64,000 nucleotides of DNA from Proteus columbae (GTDB lineage Bacteria; Pseudomonadota; Gammaproteobacteria; Enterobacterales; Enterobacteriaceae). The stretch covers positions 2,232,001 through 2,296,000 of the forward strand of contig NZ_CP043925.1 of NCBI RefSeq assembly GCF_009914335.1, written 5' to 3'. The notes beneath the pieces were generated by a model. The model saw only the letters and a list, made by a program, of their open reading frames with translations, ran no database searches and was not told the origin of the DNA. Both the position numbers and the translations under genes were made by a program. Of the stretch, positions 55,669 to 64,000 are shown in pieces; position 1 is the stretch's first letter; each line of letters begins with the position of its first letter.

Positions 55669-57951
55669 TTAATTTTGAGATTGTGCTTGAGCTTCCACAA
55701 CAGCTAATGCCACCATATTCACGATACGACGTACTGATGCAATTGGCGTCAAGATGTGGGCAGGTTTAGCAACACCCATTAATACTGGTCCTACTGTCAC
55801 ACCATCAGAGCTTGTCACACGCAGCAAGTTATAGCTAATACGTGCGGCTTCCATTGTTGGCATAACTAATAGGTTTGCAGCGCCTTTTAATGGACTATCT
55901 GGCATCACATCACGGCGAATAGATTCTACTAATGCTGCATCTGCATGCATTTCACCATCAATCTCTAATTCAGGTGCACGTTGCTTGATTATCTCTAACG
56001 CTTTTCTGAGTTTGATTGAAGATGGGCTATCAAATGAGCCGAAACTTGAACGAGAAACCAGCGCTGCTTTTGGCTCGATACCAAAGCGACGAATAGTATC
56101 AGCAGCCATAATCGTAATATCAGCTAGTTGTTCTGCGGTTGGGTCTTCATTGACGTAAGTATCTGTAATAAAAGTGTTACCACTTGGCAATAGCAGAGCA
56201 TTCATTGCCCCTGCGGTTTCCATTCCTTCACGTAAGCCAAACACATTTTTGTAGATTTCAAAATGTTCAGAATAGCTACCCACAGTACCGCAAATCAGAC
56301 CATCTGCTTCACCTCGGCGAACCATAATGGCACCAATAAGTGTTGGATTGCCAATCATTGCACGGCGAGCTTGCTCTTGTGATACACCGCGACGTTTCAT
56401 GATTTGGTGATATTCTTGCCAATACTCTTTGAAACGTGGGTCGTTTTCATTATTCACCACTTCAAAGTCTTTACCAGCTTTAATGTGTAAACCCAATTTC
56501 TGAATACGCATTTCAATCACACTAGGACGGCCAATTAAGATTGGAGTGGCTAATCCTAACGTTACCAATTCTTGCGTTGCATGTAGTACGCGGTTTTCTT
56601 CCCCTTCTGCTAACACAATGCGTTTTTTCTCTTTTTTCGCTTGCGAGAAAATAGGTTTCATAAATAAGTTCGTTTTATAAACAAACTCATTAAGGTGTTC
56701 GATATAAGCAGAGAAATCTTCAATTGGACGTGTTGCAACACCAGAATCCATCGCCGCTTTTGCAACTGCTGGCGCAATTTTCACAATCAAACGTGGATCA
56801 AACGGTTTCGGAATAATGTATTCAGGGCCAAAAGAGAGTTCCTGATCACCATAGGCAGAAGCAACTTCTTCGTTTTGTTCCGCGAGTGCTAATTCTGCAA
56901 TAGCATGAACACAAGCGAGTTTCATCTCTTCATTAATTGCTGTCGCACCAACGTCTAATGCGCCACGGAAGATGAATGGGAAACACAATACGTTATTAAC
57001 CTGATTTGGGTAGTCAGAACGCCCTGTACAGATAATCGCATCTGAACGTACAGCTTTTACTAACGGCGGTAAAATTTCAGGTTCTGGGTTTGCAAGCGCG
57101 AGAATAAGTGGATCGCGAGCCATTTTCTTGACCATTTCTTGCGTTAATACGCCAGGCCCTGAGCAACCTAAGAAAATATCAGCATTATTAATAACGTCAT
57201 CTAATGTACGAGTGCCGTTATCTTCGATTGCATAAGCAGCTTTGGTTTCTGCCATATTAGCTTCACGTCCACGGTAGATAACCCCTTTAGAGTCACATAC
57301 AGTGATGTTTTCGCGTGTTAGCCCTAAAGCAACTAATAAGTTCATACAAGCAATAGACGCGGCACCTGCTCCTGATACCACTAATTTTACTTTACTAATT
57401 TCTTTTTTAATAATACGCAAACCATTGAGAATTGCGGCTGTAGAGATAATCGCTGTACCATGCTGATCATCATGGAATACAGGAATGTTCATTTTCTCAC
57501 GCAGTTTTTTCTCAATATAGAAACACTCTGGTGCTTTAATATCTTCGAGGTTAATACCACCAAATGTTGGCTCTAATGATGCGATAATGTCAACGAGTTT
57601 GTCAGGATCTGTCTCATTAACTTCAATGTCAAAAACATCAACGCCAGAAAACTTCTTAAACAAAACGCCTTTACCTTCCATCACAGGCTTACCTGCTAAG
57701 GCACCGATATTTCCAAGCCCAAGTACCGCAGTACCATTTGAAATCACCGCGACAAGGTTACCTTTGGCTGTGTAGCGATAAGCAGCAAGAGGATTTGCTG
57801 CAATTTCTAAACAAGGAGCGGCAACGCCTGGTGAGTAAGCTAATGCTAAATCACGTTGGGTTATGAGTGGTTTTGTTGGTGTTACTGTGATTTTGCCAGG
57901 TACGGGAAATTCATGAAAATCTAGAGCGCTTTGTTTTAATTTGTCTTCCAT
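55669..57951 (-). CDS. maeB: NADP-dependent malic enzyme with C-terminal phosphotransacetylase-like domain
   Basis: MaeB decarboxylates malate to pyruvate and makes NADPH in the cytoplasm. The malic domain (1-430) shows [52 protein letters not shown] and [14 protein letters not shown] (NADP fold). The C-terminal half (about 430-760) resembles phosphate acetyltransferase and usually acts as a regulatory, acetyl-CoA-sensing domain. Length 760 is as in E. coli. The second ATG (57951) is preferred: AAGGAT sits eight bases upstream, while the first ATG is only two bases away. Confidence 0.97.
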   Translation of the reverse strand: MEDKLKQSALDFHEFPVPGKITVTPTKPLITQRDLALAYSPGVAAPCLEIAANPLAAYRYTAKGNLVAVISNGTAVLGLGNIGALAGKPVMEGKGVLFKKFSGVDVFDIEVNETDPDKLVDIIASLEPTFGGINLEDIKAPECFYIEKKLREKMNIPVFHDDQHGTAIISTAAILNGLRIIKKEISKVKLVVSGAGAASIACMNLLVALGLTRENITVCDSKGVIYRGREANMAETKAAYAIEDNGTRTLDDVINNADIFLGCSGPGVLTQEMVKKMARDPLILALANPEPEILPPLVKAVRSDAIICTGRSDYPNQVNNVLCFPFIFRGALDVGATAINEEMKLACVHAIAELALAEQNEEVASAYGDQELSFGPEYIIPKPFDPRLIVKIAPAVAKAAMDSGVATRPIEDFSAYIEHLNEFVYKTNLFMKPIFSQAKKEKKRIVLAEGEENRVLHATQELVTLGLATPILIGRPSVIEMRIQKLGLHIKAGKDFEVVNNENDPRFKEYWQEYHQIMKRRGVSQEQARRAMIGNPTLIGAIMVRRGEADGLICGTVGSYSEHFEIYKNVFGLREGMETAGAMNALLLPSGNTFITDTYVNEDPTAEQLADITIMAADTIRRFGIEPKAALVSRSSFGSFDSPSSIKLRKALEIIKQRAPELEIDGEMHADAALVESIRRDVMPDSPLKGAANLLVMPTMEAARISYNLLRVTSSDGVTVGPVLMGVAKPAHILTPIASVRRIVNMVALAVVEAQAQSQN

Positions 57952-58507
57952 CTTCATATCCTTTGTATCAATAGGGTAAGGGCTTCGTTAGTATAATGGT
58001 AATGGAGCGTTAAATCATGACGGCTCCGACACTTTTTTCAAATTAGTAAACAAGATTTATTATAAACAATTAATACCTAGTTGTAGGTATGTTATTAACA
58101 CTATTTAATTTCACCAGTGTAATAAACTCGAACAGAAAAAAGACAATATTTGTTTATTATTTACCAGATATTAAATTAACATTTAAAATAATTAATTTTT
58201 TTATATTGTTTAAAAAAACAATAACTATTTTCACTTGTTGATTATTTTTTTAATAGTCTTATCTCCACACAACTCATTGTAACTATAAAGATTTTATAGA
58301 ATTAGATTTTTTGTTAGTCATTTTGGTTATTTTCTTTTTTACCCGTAACAATAATTGGTGTAATATTGCGAACCGTCAATTTTATTTTCTTATTGTTTTA
58401 ATAAGATGTCTGATTCTAATTTTTATTCCTCATTTGGAATTTACTTTTTTATTTTCTGCTATTGGAAAGATTACGCACATTATTATTTTTTTTTAGGGAG
58501 AGGGGTT
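57952..58507. other. Intergenic region between maeB and narP
   Basis: About 560 AT-rich bases between divergent genes; it holds both promoters and a long leader before narP. A frame in phase with narP extends upstream but lacks a start context and conserved sequence. No hairpin terminator or other gene is visible. Confidence 0.45.
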
Positions 58508-59131
58508 ATGCCTAGCTACTCAATTATGATAGTGGATGATCACCCTATCATGAGATATGGATTACGGCTATTGTTAGAAAAAGACAAGGACTTTGTCGTA
58601 GTAAGCGAAAGTGGCAATGCTCAAGAGGCTGTAACCGCTGCAAAACAGTTAAATCCAGACTTAATTATGATGGATTTAAATCTACAAGGGCGTTCAGGTA
58701 TTGATATTATTCGAACACTTCGTCGCTCTGGTTTAACATCTTATGTTCTTGTTTTATCCGTTTCTGATTCACGTAATGATGTTTACGCTGCGTTGGATGC
58801 TGGCGCAAACGGTTATCTTTTAAAAGAGTGTGAGTTAGACATGCTATTACTTAGCCTACGCAAAGCAGCTGTTGGGCATCCTGTTTATAGTGAGCGAGTG
58901 TGGCAATATATACAGCTTAGGCAAAACTATTCTGATCCACTTTCAGCATTGACTAAAAGAGAGTTAGATGTTCTTCATGAAGTGTCTGCTGGAATGAAAA
59001 ATAAACAAATTGCTGAGAATTTATTTATTTCTGAAGAAACAGTGAAAGTCCACATTCGTAATATTTTAAAGAAACTGCAAGTCACTTCTCGTTTAGCTGC
59101 CAGTCTTATTCTTATTAAGCATCAGTACTAA
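58508..59131 (+). CDS. narP: NarP-like nitrate/nitrite response regulator (LuxR family)
   Basis: A 207-residue response regulator. Its receiver domain is intact (Asp10-Asp11, phospho-acceptor Asp56 in IMMDLNLQG, Ser84, Lys106), unlike that of the UvrY protein in this window. The C-terminal LuxR helix-turn-helix (about 145-205; LTKRELDVLHEVSAGMKNKQIAENLFISEETVKVHIRNILKKL) and the stretch VYSERVWQYIQLRQNYSDPLSAL resemble E. coli NarP closely. NarP controls anaerobic respiration genes in response to nitrate and nitrite through NarQ/NarX. Start set at ATG 58508, after GGGAGAGGGG. No sensor kinase is adjacent. Confidence 0.87.
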   Translation: MPSYSIMIVDDHPIMRYGLRLLLEKDKDFVVVSESGNAQEAVTAAKQLNPDLIMMDLNLQGRSGIDIIRTLRRSGLTSYVLVLSVSDSRNDVYAALDAGANGYLLKECELDMLLLSLRKAAVGHPVYSERVWQYIQLRQNYSDPLSALTKRELDVLHEVSAGMKNKQIAENLFISEETVKVHIRNILKKLQVTSRLAASLILIKHQY

Positions 59132-59137
59132 ACGCTT

Positions 59138-59160
59138 TACCCCGACACTGGGTCGGGGTA
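59138..59160. terminator. Hairpin between narP and a convergent gene
   Basis: Perfect nine-base stem TACCCCGAC / GTCGGGGTA with a five-base loop just past the narP stop. GC-rich and very stable, with only weak T-runs, so it may act as bidirectional terminator or transcription barrier. Confidence 0.7.
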
Positions 59161-59208
59161 ATCAGAGCTATTATTGAATATTCTGCTTAGTGCTATATTA
59201 AATCATCT

Positions 59209-59769
59209 CTACTCAATAGGAACTGGATAACTTAATACTTTAAAATGGTTATCTGGTAACTTTTCGATATTTAACTGATACAGCTCTCGATTTATTCCAT
59301 TAATCACAATATCAAGTTCGCTAAAAGCGGATTGTATTTCTTCATTGGTTGCCCATGAAGGAATACCTTTTACACCATAATAAAAATAAATTTTACTTTT
59401 GCCTGATCCTATCGGTTGGATCTCTTTAATTTGGCTAATGAACAGGTGACCATAACAGAAGTCTTGATAAGGTTGCCATGCTCTGCGCCCCTTTTCACTG
59501 AGATTGAACACCCATTCTTCTCCATTTGAGGTTTGTTCAATCAATCCTGCCTCAACTAATGCATGCATTCTTTCTAGCACCCAAGGGGCATCATCTTCAT
59601 TGCTGTACACAGGCCATTTCCCTTCGCCCAAACACAATAAATAATCACTGTTAAAAAAAGCCTCTAAGGCTATTTTATACTCATCAACTTTTTGACTGTC
59701 ATTTTCTTCATCTGCCCAGCTAAAAGAAGAAAGTAAAAGCAATATAAGACTCAGTGAAATACTTTTCAT
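59209..59769 (-). CDS. Exported hypothetical protein
   Basis: Not recognised. A 186-residue product with a signal peptide (MKSISLSLILLLLSSFSWA-DEE). The mature part has two conserved-looking features: LLCLGEGKWPVY, and a winged-helix-like stretch (ERMHALVEAGLIEQTSNGEEWVFNLSEKGRRAWQ), followed by a cysteine (FCYGHLF). I start at ATG 59769 because AGAG lies five bases upstream; the frame extends five codons further. It would act in the periplasm. Function unknown; monocistronic, convergent with narP. Confidence 0.6.
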   Translation of the reverse strand: MKSISLSLILLLLSSFSWADEENDSQKVDEYKIALEAFFNSDYLLCLGEGKWPVYSNEDDAPWVLERMHALVEAGLIEQTSNGEEWVFNLSEKGRRAWQPYQDFCYGHLFISQIKEIQPIGSGKSKIYFYYGVKGIPSWATNEEIQSAFSELDIVINGINRELYQLNIEKLPDNHFKVLSYPVPIE

Positions 59770-59975
59770 ATTCTCTTTTACCAACGGAAATCTTTATTCG
59801 TATTTGTATTACTCTACGCTACACAATTCGTTACACTAACGTGACAGTTTAATATCCGATATATTTTATAATGTAAATAGGATTTTTCACTACAACAAAA
59901 GCTGTTATTTTGGAATTGTATAACACTCATTCTCATCAATACTAATATTACGTATTGTCATATAAGGAAAATATC

Positions 59976-60347
59976 ATGTCCACGACAAACCTGACATATA
60001 CCATGTACGGCATAAAAAATTGCGATACAATCAAAAAAGCACGTAAATGGCTAGATGATAATCATGTTCCCTACACGTTTCATGATTACCGCAAAGAGGG
60101 TTTGACGGAAGCATTATTACGCACCTTTACAGAAAATTTAGATTGGCAGACACTTGTGAATAAAAGAGGAACAACTTGGCGTCAATTATCTGATGAAGAA
60201 AAAAACGCAATCACTGATGTTACCTCTGCAATCTCACTTATGTTAGATAAACCCGCGATCATTAAACGCCCTATTCTTGTGTCATCAGACAACCGCTTTG
60301 TTGTTGGTTTTGATGTCAATGATTATTCGTCCTTTACAGGAGCCTAA
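59976..60347 (+). CDS. yffB: ArsC/Spx-family thioredoxin-fold protein (YffB)
   Basis: A 123-residue member of the ArsC/Spx family. The first motif [23 protein letters not shown] has a single Cys where classic arsenate reductases have CxxS/CxxC partners, and the C-terminal part reads [11 protein letters not shown] as in ArsC. E. coli YffB has glutathione-linked thiol chemistry suggested, but its substrate is unknown. Start ATG 59976 with AAGGAAA upstream. Five bases before dapE on the same strand, the conserved yffB-dapE pair. Confidence 0.9.
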   Translation: MSTTNLTYTMYGIKNCDTIKKARKWLDDNHVPYTFHDYRKEGLTEALLRTFTENLDWQTLVNKRGTTWRQLSDEEKNAITDVTSAISLMLDKPAIIKRPILVSSDNRFVVGFDVNDYSSFTGA

Positions 60348-60352
60348 TTTTT

Positions 60353-61483
60353 ATGTCCTGTCCTGTTATTGAGCTTGCACAACAACTGATTTCGCGTCCC
60401 TCAATCAGCCCTGATGATCAAGGTTGTCAGCAACTGATTATCGATAGGCTTGCCCCTCTTGGTTTTACGATTGAAAGAATGCCTTTTGGTGAAACTGAAA
60501 ATCTCTGGGCTTGTCGTGGTGGTGAAGGCGAAACACTAGCCTTTGCTGGTCATACTGATGTTGTACCAACAGGTGATCTTGATTTGTGGGATAACCCGCC
60601 TTTTGAACCATCTATTCGTGATGGTCTGTTATATGGACGCGGTGCGGCGGATATGAAAGGCTCGCTTGCCGCCATGATTGTCGCTGCTGAACGTTTTGTT
60701 CGCTCTTATCCTGATCACCGTGGACGACTGGCCTTTTTAATTACATCGGATGAAGAAGCCAAAGCCGCAGACGGCACGGTTAAAGTCGTACAATCTTTAA
60801 TGTCGCGTGGCGAACGTCTCGACTATTGCCTTGTGGGTGAGCCTTCAAGCCAACATCATTTAGGCGATATGGTAAAAAATGGTCGTCGAGGCTCAATAAC
60901 AGCAAATTTAATTATTCAAGGTGTGCAAGGTCATGTCGCTTACCCTCACCTTGCGGAAAATCCTATTCATCTTGCCTCCCCTTTTATCCAAGAGCTCGTT
61001 AATACTGTTTGGGATGAAGGCAACGAGTTTTTCCCAGCAACTACAATGCAAATTGCCAATATCCATGCAGGTACAGGCAGCAATAATGTGATCCCCGGTG
61101 AGCTGTTTATTCAATTTAATTTCCGCTTTAGTACTGCCATTACAGATGAAGAAATTCGCCAACGTACAGAAGCGTTACTACAAAAGCATCAACTTCGCTA
61201 TCAGTTGGAATGGTCTTTATCTGGCCAGCCTTTTATTACCGGCCAAGGTAAATTACTTGAAGCTGTCCGTTACTCCGTTAAGCATTACACCAATTTAGAG
61301 CCAGAGCTTTCCACCAGTGGAGGCACTTCTGATGGTCGATTTATTGCCCAAATGGGCGCGCAAGTTGTCGAATTAGGCCCTGTTAATGCAACAATTCATA
61401 AAGTTAATGAGTGTGTTAATGCGGCAGATTTACAACAGCTTAGCCGAATTTATCAGCGGGTTATGGAGCAACTTATTTTATGA
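60353..61483 (+). CDS. dapE: Succinyl-diaminopimelate desuccinylase
   Basis: DapE hydrolyses N-succinyl-L,L-diaminopimelate in lysine and peptidoglycan precursor synthesis. It is a binuclear zinc enzyme: His67 and Asp69 (FAGHTDVVP), the bridging Asp in [10 protein letters not shown], the catalytic Glu pair in TSDEEAKA (about 134), Glu in VGEPSS and the late His in ATIHKVNE (about 349). Length 376 matches E. coli (375). An AGGAG ribosome site lies ten bases before the ATG. It overlaps the next gene by ATGA. Confidence 0.98.
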   Translation: MSCPVIELAQQLISRPSISPDDQGCQQLIIDRLAPLGFTIERMPFGETENLWACRGGEGETLAFAGHTDVVPTGDLDLWDNPPFEPSIRDGLLYGRGAADMKGSLAAMIVAAERFVRSYPDHRGRLAFLITSDEEAKAADGTVKVVQSLMSRGERLDYCLVGEPSSQHHLGDMVKNGRRGSITANLIIQGVQGHVAYPHLAENPIHLASPFIQELVNTVWDEGNEFFPATTMQIANIHAGTGSNNVIPGELFIQFNFRFSTAITDEEIRQRTEALLQKHQLRYQLEWSLSGQPFITGQGKLLEAVRYSVKHYTNLEPELSTSGGTSDGRFIAQMGAQVVELGPVNATIHKVNECVNAADLQQLSRIYQRVMEQLIL

Positions 61484-62148
61484 TAACGCCTTTAATGCTA
61501 ACTGGCCGTTCTACTGATCATTTAGTCACTTTATCTGGTCAGCATCGCTTGCAATTTAATGCCACTAAGGCTTTTTTAGCATTACAACAACAAGCCACAA
61601 AAGCAGGCTTTAAATTAATGCCAGCCAGCTCTTTTCGTGATTTTAACCGCCAATTAGCTATATGGAATGGAAAGTTTGAAGGTACTCGCCCTGTTTTAGA
61701 TGCACAAAGCCAGCCAATAGATATTCATGCATTATCAGATGGTGAGCGCTGTATCGCTATTTTAAAATGGTCAGCATTGCCCGGTGCAAGTCGCCACCAT
61801 TGGGGCACTGAGATTGATATTTACGATCCTTTTCGTTTACCTGAAGGTCAATCATTACAATTAGAACCTTGGGAATACGAAGATGGTGGCTATTTTGCAG
61901 AGCTTAATGAATGGTTAACGGAGAATATGTCAGCGTATGACTTTTATCGCCCTTTTACTCATAAAGAGAGCGATATTGCTTACGAGCCATGGCATATCAG
62001 TTATTGGCCTCTTTCCCATGAAGCTTCTCTTGCTTATACGCCTGATATTCTAAAATCTGTGTTAGAAGAAGAGAATATTTATGGTAAACAGTGGCTGTTA
62101 GCTAATCTTGACGAAATATTTGCACGTTACATTGTTTTGCCTGAGTAA
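61480..62148 (+). CDS. M15-family peptidase (D-Ala-D-Ala carboxypeptidase-like)
   Basis: A 222-residue metallopeptidase of the VanY/DdcY-like M15 type. The zinc motif [13 protein letters not shown] (SxHxxGxxxD) and the second zinc region EPWHISYWP are present, along with the family phrase [15 protein letters not shown]. There is no signal peptide, so it is probably cytoplasmic or non-classically located; relatives trim peptidoglycan peptides. It overlaps dapE by ATGA, so translation is coupled and a role in diaminopimelate or murein-peptide recycling is a reasonable guess. Confidence 0.85.
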   Translation: MITPLMLTGRSTDHLVTLSGQHRLQFNATKAFLALQQQATKAGFKLMPASSFRDFNRQLAIWNGKFEGTRPVLDAQSQPIDIHALSDGERCIAILKWSALPGASRHHWGTEIDIYDPFRLPEGQSLQLEPWEYEDGGYFAELNEWLTENMSAYDFYRPFTHKESDIAYEPWHISYWPLSHEASLAYTPDILKSVLEEENIYGKQWLLANLDEIFARYIVLPE

Positions 62149-62150
62149 CG

Positions 62151-62534
62151 TTATTTTTCACATGGGACTTCTTGTTGATCATTAACAGGAAGTCTCCACA
62201 TAAATATCAACAAACACACTAAGATTATCAGCAATAATATTCTGACCCAAAGCATAGACACTAGCCACAGTGAAATCGCAAAGGTAATTAAGATCACTAA
62301 GATTGCTTTAGGTTTCGCCCCTTTAGGCATAGCGTGATAAGTTTGCCAATATCGTAAATAAGGACCAAACCAAGAGCGATAAAGTAACCAATAATGGAAG
62401 CGCTTCGACGAACGAGAAAAACACCATGCAGCAAGCAATAAGAAAGGTGTAGTGGGTAACACAGGCAAAATAACACCTAATGTAGCTAATCCAACACATA
62501 ACCAACCTGCTATAATCAATAATATCCGTTTCAT
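62151..62534 (-). CDS. YbaN-family DUF454 inner membrane protein
   Basis: A 127-residue protein with a DUF454 pattern: RILLIIAGWLCVGLATLGVILPVLPTTPFLLLAAWCFSRSSKRFHYWLLYRSWFGPYLRYW, then a second hydrophobic hairpin at about 80-115. Two to four membrane segments; function unknown. I start at ATG 62534 with GGAAAAG upstream; the earlier TTG overlaps that site. It is convergent with the M15 peptidase, only two bases apart. Confidence 0.82.
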   Translation of the reverse strand: MKRILLIIAGWLCVGLATLGVILPVLPTTPFLLLAAWCFSRSSKRFHYWLLYRSWFGPYLRYWQTYHAMPKGAKPKAILVILITFAISLWLVSMLWVRILLLIILVCLLIFMWRLPVNDQQEVPCEK

Positions 62535-62632
62535 GCTGTGCTTTTCCAACCTATGCTTTATTGCGTTATTTTATAGAGTAAATAAAAAAGATCCTCATTC
62601 TCAACAACAATTTTAAAATATAAGGCTTATTT

Positions 62633-62842
62633 ATGCACTGGATTGCTGACTATTGGTGGGTAATTTTAATTCTTTTAGTAGGAATTATCATTAACGCTAT
62701 TAAAGATATGAACAAAATCGATCCCAAGCAATTTCTTAAAAATAAGCGAAAGTTGCCTCCACATCGTGATTTTAATGATAAATGGGATGATGAAGATGAT
62801 TGGCCTAAACAAAATCAAAACAAGAAGGATGAGAATAAGTAG
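62633..62842 (+). CDS. ypfN: UPF0370 membrane protein YpfN
   Basis: A 69-residue protein with one N-terminal membrane helix ([20 protein letters not shown]) and a charged cytoplasmic tail ([31 protein letters not shown]). This matches YpfN, which lies downstream of dapE in E. coli. Function unknown. The end overlaps the convergent tmcA by 38 bases. Confidence 0.9.
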   Translation: MHWIADYWWVILILLVGIIINAIKDMNKIDPKQFLKNKRKLPPHRDFNDKWDDEDDWPKQNQNKKDENK

Positions 62843-64000
62843 CTAGCCACTGTTGATAACGCGATGTTAATTGAGGATCTTTTTCAGCCATTAATTGCGC
62901 ACATTGCTCTCTTAATTGCTTAGTTAAGACTTTTTTTCCTGATAAAGAAAACTCAGCCACACACTGCTCGAGTGACTTATTGTCTACAAAAAAAGCCACT
63001 AATAACGGATAGTGTTGCTCATAACCTACTAAAAAATTAGCAACACTCTCATAAACAGTAAGTGCGGGACGATGAGCAAATGCAAAACCCGCCATCACTA
63101 ACCAACGGTCTTGTGATGTAGCAACATGATTTGGTATTAAATTATCCGCTAAGCAGAGCTTGGTTTGCTGTTCTATCTGCGGATATTGCAAAGCAAAAGC
63201 GCGTAAAGACGAGCGTAATAACTGTTCGCCTTTTTCTGTTAGTGGATAAATTGCCATTGCAGCGTAGCATCCACTACTTGCCTCTTTATGTACTCCTAAG
63301 CGCACTATTTGAAAGCCACATTGCATCCAAAACTGTGCTAACACTTCGGTATAACCAAAGCTCACCGAAAGATAATCAATAGCCTGTTTTTGACTCTCTT
63401 TTACAATATTAGCAATTAAAGTTGCGGCAATTTTTTGGCGTCGATATTGAGGTAAAACAGCAATGCGGCTAATACGCAATGAGTTCAAACACATTGCATC
63501 GGGTGTTAAACCATAAGTTACTAATGATTGAGCAACCAAATTACCTCTTGGCCTACGAGTACCTAGCCAGACATCATAAGCAAGTTCGAAAGGTAATCCT
63601 CCTTCTTCGATACACCACACAGCACCCACGATTTTTTTATTGATTGATGCTGACCAATAACGCTGTTTTTGACCATCAAGTAAACGCCGTAGATCAAGTG
63701 GCGTTGTTCGATAATGCGCACTAGTAAGTAACTGATAAAAATCATGTAGTTGTGAAATATTGTTATGCCAATTTCCTTGAAGCTGGTGGATATCGACTTC
63801 ACCTTGTTTTTGACGCTCAAAATCAGACTCAAGCTCATCAAGCAATAACAACTGATTAAGCCAATTTTCTAATGGACAATCTTTAGCCCAACGAATTGGT
63901 GTTTGTAATTGATAGGTATGCAAATTAGGAATGTTGTCTCCTAATTTCAGCATAAAACCTCGCCCTGTTCCTTCATAGCCTTGTACTGTGGTTGTCATTA
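62805..64000 (-). CDS. tmcA: tRNA(Met) cytidine acetyltransferase TmcA, C-terminal part (runs off right edge)
   Basis: TmcA makes N4-acetylcytidine at the wobble position of elongator tRNA-Met using acetyl-CoA and ATP. The window contains the last 400 or so residues: the end of the helicase domain ([17 protein letters not shown]), the GNAT acetyltransferase domain ([52 protein letters not shown]) and the tRNA-binding C-terminal tail ([11 protein letters not shown]). The frame is open to the edge, so the ATG near 63998 is internal, not a start. In E. coli tmcA (ypfI) is likewise next to ypfN. Confidence 0.95.
   Translation of the reverse strand, partial: MTTTVQGYEGTGRGFMLKLGDNIPNLHTYQLQTPIRWAKDCPLENWLNQLLLLDELESDFERQKQGEVDIHQLQGNWHNNISQLHDFYQLLTSAHYRTTPLDLRRLLDGQKQRYWSASINKKIVGAVWCIEEGGLPFELAYDVWLGTRRPRGNLVAQSLVTYGLTPDAMCLNSLRISRIAVLPQYRRQKIAATLIANIVKESQKQAIDYLSVSFGYTEVLAQFWMQCGFQIVRLGVHKEASSGCYAAMAIYPLTEKGEQLLRSSLRAFALQYPQIEQQTKLCLADNLIPNHVATSQDRWLVMAGFAFAHRPALTVYESVANFLVGYEQHYPLLVAFFVDNKSLEQCVAEFSLSGKKVLTKQLREQCAQLMAEKDPQLTSRYQQWLATYSHPSCFDFV

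Overview
The window looks like chromosome of an AT-rich enterobacterium of the Morganellaceae, most likely Proteus. This rests on gene orders shared with Escherichia coli (fadR/nhaB/dsbB; uvrY-uvrC-pgsA-glyW-cysT-leuZ; guaB-guaA next to xseA; yffB-dapE-ypfN-tmcA), proteins close to the E. coli ones, and AT-rich intergenic DNA. The species is inferred, not proven. I see no insertion sequence, prophage, integrase or CRISPR array. The interest lies in small accessory operons set between housekeeping blocks.

Layout. 1-11056: MipA/OmpV-like porin fragment, hypF, the D-alanine catabolic pair dadA-dadX, fadR, divergent nhaB, dsbB, a DUF333 lipoprotein, an EmrE-type pump and a SotB-type exporter. 11517-17408: an unknown membrane-anchored protein, a methyltransferase, a periplasmic DUF305 protein behind a CueR-type promoter, a YqhC-like AraC regulator with an iron-type alcohol dehydrogenase, and a GT9 glycosyltransferase. 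17602-21567: tRNA-Gly, tRNA-Cys and three tRNA-Leu copies, then pgsA, uvrC and a uvrY orthologue whose receiver domain has lost its phosphorylation residues. 21784-26539: a GFA-family protein, a large DUF2339 membrane protein and a class II fructose bisphosphatase.

26648-30762 is a four-gene catabolic operon of unknown substrate: a DeoR-HTH/PfkB-kinase fusion, a glutaminase-fold protein, a membrane transporter and a phosphotriesterase-family hydrolase, with a CRP-like site upstream. After a gene desert of about 1 kb come a DUF4822 protein, an RNA ligase plus HD/polynucleotide-kinase pair, a papain-like hydrolase preceded by a heptanucleotide repeat, an orphan S24 repressor, a ModABC-like transporter, a SorC-type regulator, cutA, and a pair of RlaP-type nucleotidyltransferases divergent from a helix-turn-helix regulator. 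The ligase pair and the RlaP pair, about 7.5 kb apart, are both classes linked to RNA repair.

44364-49044 carries guaA, guaB and xseA. 49150-55453 is a Fur-box-controlled iron/heme operon: ChaN-like lipoprotein, a TonB paralogue, an exported oligopeptidase B and a TonB-dependent receptor. The right end has maeB, narP, a small exported protein, yffB, dapE, an M15 peptidase, a YbaN-type protein, ypfN and the C-terminal part of tmcA, which runs off the edge.
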